Assembly (NCBI GenBank): GCA_947630345.1
Contig: CANRHF010000127.1
Coordinates: forward strand, 1-5,507
Direction of reading: 5' to 3'
Origin: an uncultured Oscillospiraceae bacterium
GTDB taxonomy: Bacteria > Bacillota > Clostridia > Oscillospirales > Oscillospiraceae
Length of the DNA: 5,507 nucleotides
In this document: positions 4,991 through 5,507 of the stretch, one piece after another
Layout of the letters: the number at the start of each line of letters is the position of its first letter
Numbering within the stretch: position 1 is the first letter of the stretch
Position numbers and translations under genes: made by a program
The notes under the pieces: model-generated
Databases searched by the model: none
The model's input: only the letters and a program-made list of their open reading frames with translations
What the model was told of the DNA's origin: nothing

Positions 4991-5507
4991 TGGAAGCGGA
5001 AAACCGGTTTCAGCTGACTAAGGACCTGTTCCTGGAGGGAATGGGCCTGGTGTCCCGGGACAGCTATGGAAAAACCGCCCGGATCGGCACCTTCGTGCTG
5101 CTGGGGGCCTGGCTGGTCCTGTTGATTGCCGCCCTGGCCGCCCGCCAGAGCCCCTGGTTTGTGGTGTGGGAGGGGCTGCTCATCGCCCTGGTGGCGGTGT
5201 GGCTGGAGGCGGTCCTGCCCCGGAGCCGGGCCAAGCGGGCCTTCCGGAAGGTGGAGGCCCAGTCCGGCGGGGACATGGAGCGGATCACCCGGTTCTACCC
5301 GGAGGGGCTGGAGGCCCAGTCCGGGGACCGGACCAAACAGGTCGACTATACGGATGTTGTAAAGGTCCTGCGCTCCCGGCGGCTGATGGTGCTGCTGTGC
5401 CGGGACAAGACCGGGATTCTGCTGGCGCTGGACGGCTTCACCCTGGGCTCGCCGGAGCGGGTCCAGGCCCTGATCCAGCTGGCCCAGGAAGAGGAAAAGG
5501 AGGAAAC
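4990..5507 (+). CDS. YcxB-like membrane protein (3' end cut off by window edge)
   Basis: The frame is open from ATG 4990-4992 to the window end (172 codons plus 2 nt). It has two membrane helices (about 33-51 and 57-75) joined by a short loop, then a soluble part. The tail FYPEGLEAQSGDRTKQVDYTDVVKV ... LLALDGFTLGSPERVQALI (102-162, quoted as parts only) follows the YcxB C-terminal domain pattern: FY..G......G.....Y.D...V ... KDGFT.G. The role of YcxB proteins is not established. The ATG overlaps the previous stop (TGATG), and the site AAAAAGGAGG just upstream in the preceding gene (4974-4983) gives a good ribosome binding site. The charged end (EEEKEE) suggests the stop is close, but it is not in view. 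Confidence 0.85.
   Translation, partial: MEAENRFQLTKDLFLEGMGLVSRDSYGKTARIGTFVLLGAWLVLLIAALAARQSPWFVVWEGLLIALVAVWLEAVLPRSRAKRAFRKVEAQSGGDMERITRFYPEGLEAQSGDRTKQVDYTDVVKVLRSRRLMVLLCRDKTGILLALDGFTLGSPERVQALIQLAQEEEKEE
5252..5267 (+). repeat. 16-bp direct repeat, copy 1 (copy 2 at 5309-5324)
   Basis: TGGAGGCCCAGTCCGG is repeated exactly 57 bp later at 5309-5324, in the same reading frame of the YcxB-like gene. The two copies encode VEAQSG (88-93) and LEAQSG (107-112). The spacing is a whole number of codons (19), so this could be a relic of an in-frame duplication or convergent codon choice in GC-rich DNA. The residues between copies do not match the flanking residues. Confidence 0.7.

Noticed and set aside
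1..5507. CRISPR array, tRNA, rRNA, insertion sequence or attachment site
   Set aside because: No spaced identical repeats, tRNA-like cloverleaf with T-loop, transposase signature or terminal inverted repeats were seen on either strand.

Overview
The window looks like a chromosomal fragment of a GC-rich Clostridia member, most likely an Oscillospiraceae-type gut Firmicute (Flavonifractor/Lawsonibacter/Oscillibacter neighbourhood). This rests on strong AGGAGG-type ribosome binding sites, GC-rich codon use, the LplB/LplC-type sugar permeases, and the style of the small envelope proteins. The assignment is inferred from composition and family style only.

Layout. Positions 1-1631 on the minus strand hold two permease genes of a CUT1-type carbohydrate ABC importer. 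An LplB/YteP-like permease (684-1631, GTG start) comes first and an LplC/YtcP-like permease (668 to beyond position 1) follows. The substrate-binding protein and any glycan-degrading enzymes would lie past the left edge. No ATPase gene is present. Positions 1632-1976 are an AT-rich divergent control region. It carries one convincing promoter per direction, a perfect TGAAATTTCA palindrome just after the predicted lacI transcription start, an AAAACGTTTT palindrome next to the permease ribosome binding site, and a GC-rich hairpin in the permease leader.

Positions 1977-5507 on the plus strand hold a LacI/GalR-family regulator (1977-2954). Four envelope-type genes follow with almost no gaps: a single-pass membrane protein with a degenerate calcium-binding-like loop (2959-3651), a lipoprotein (3648-4211), a six-helix DUF624/YesL-like membrane protein (4214-4990) and a two-helix YcxB-like protein (4990 to past the window end). 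Spacings are 4 bp, a 4-bp overlap, 2 bp and a 1-bp overlap, so the five genes are probably one transcript.

How it may work together. The LacI-type protein probably controls the divergent sugar importer and its own promoter by responding to an imported sugar or derivative (family knowledge plus arrangement). The unusual part is that the regulator gene appears to lead an operon of four poorly characterised membrane or surface proteins. Either these belong to the same sugar-responsive regulon, or an older envelope operon has been captured behind the regulator. The sequence alone cannot decide between these.
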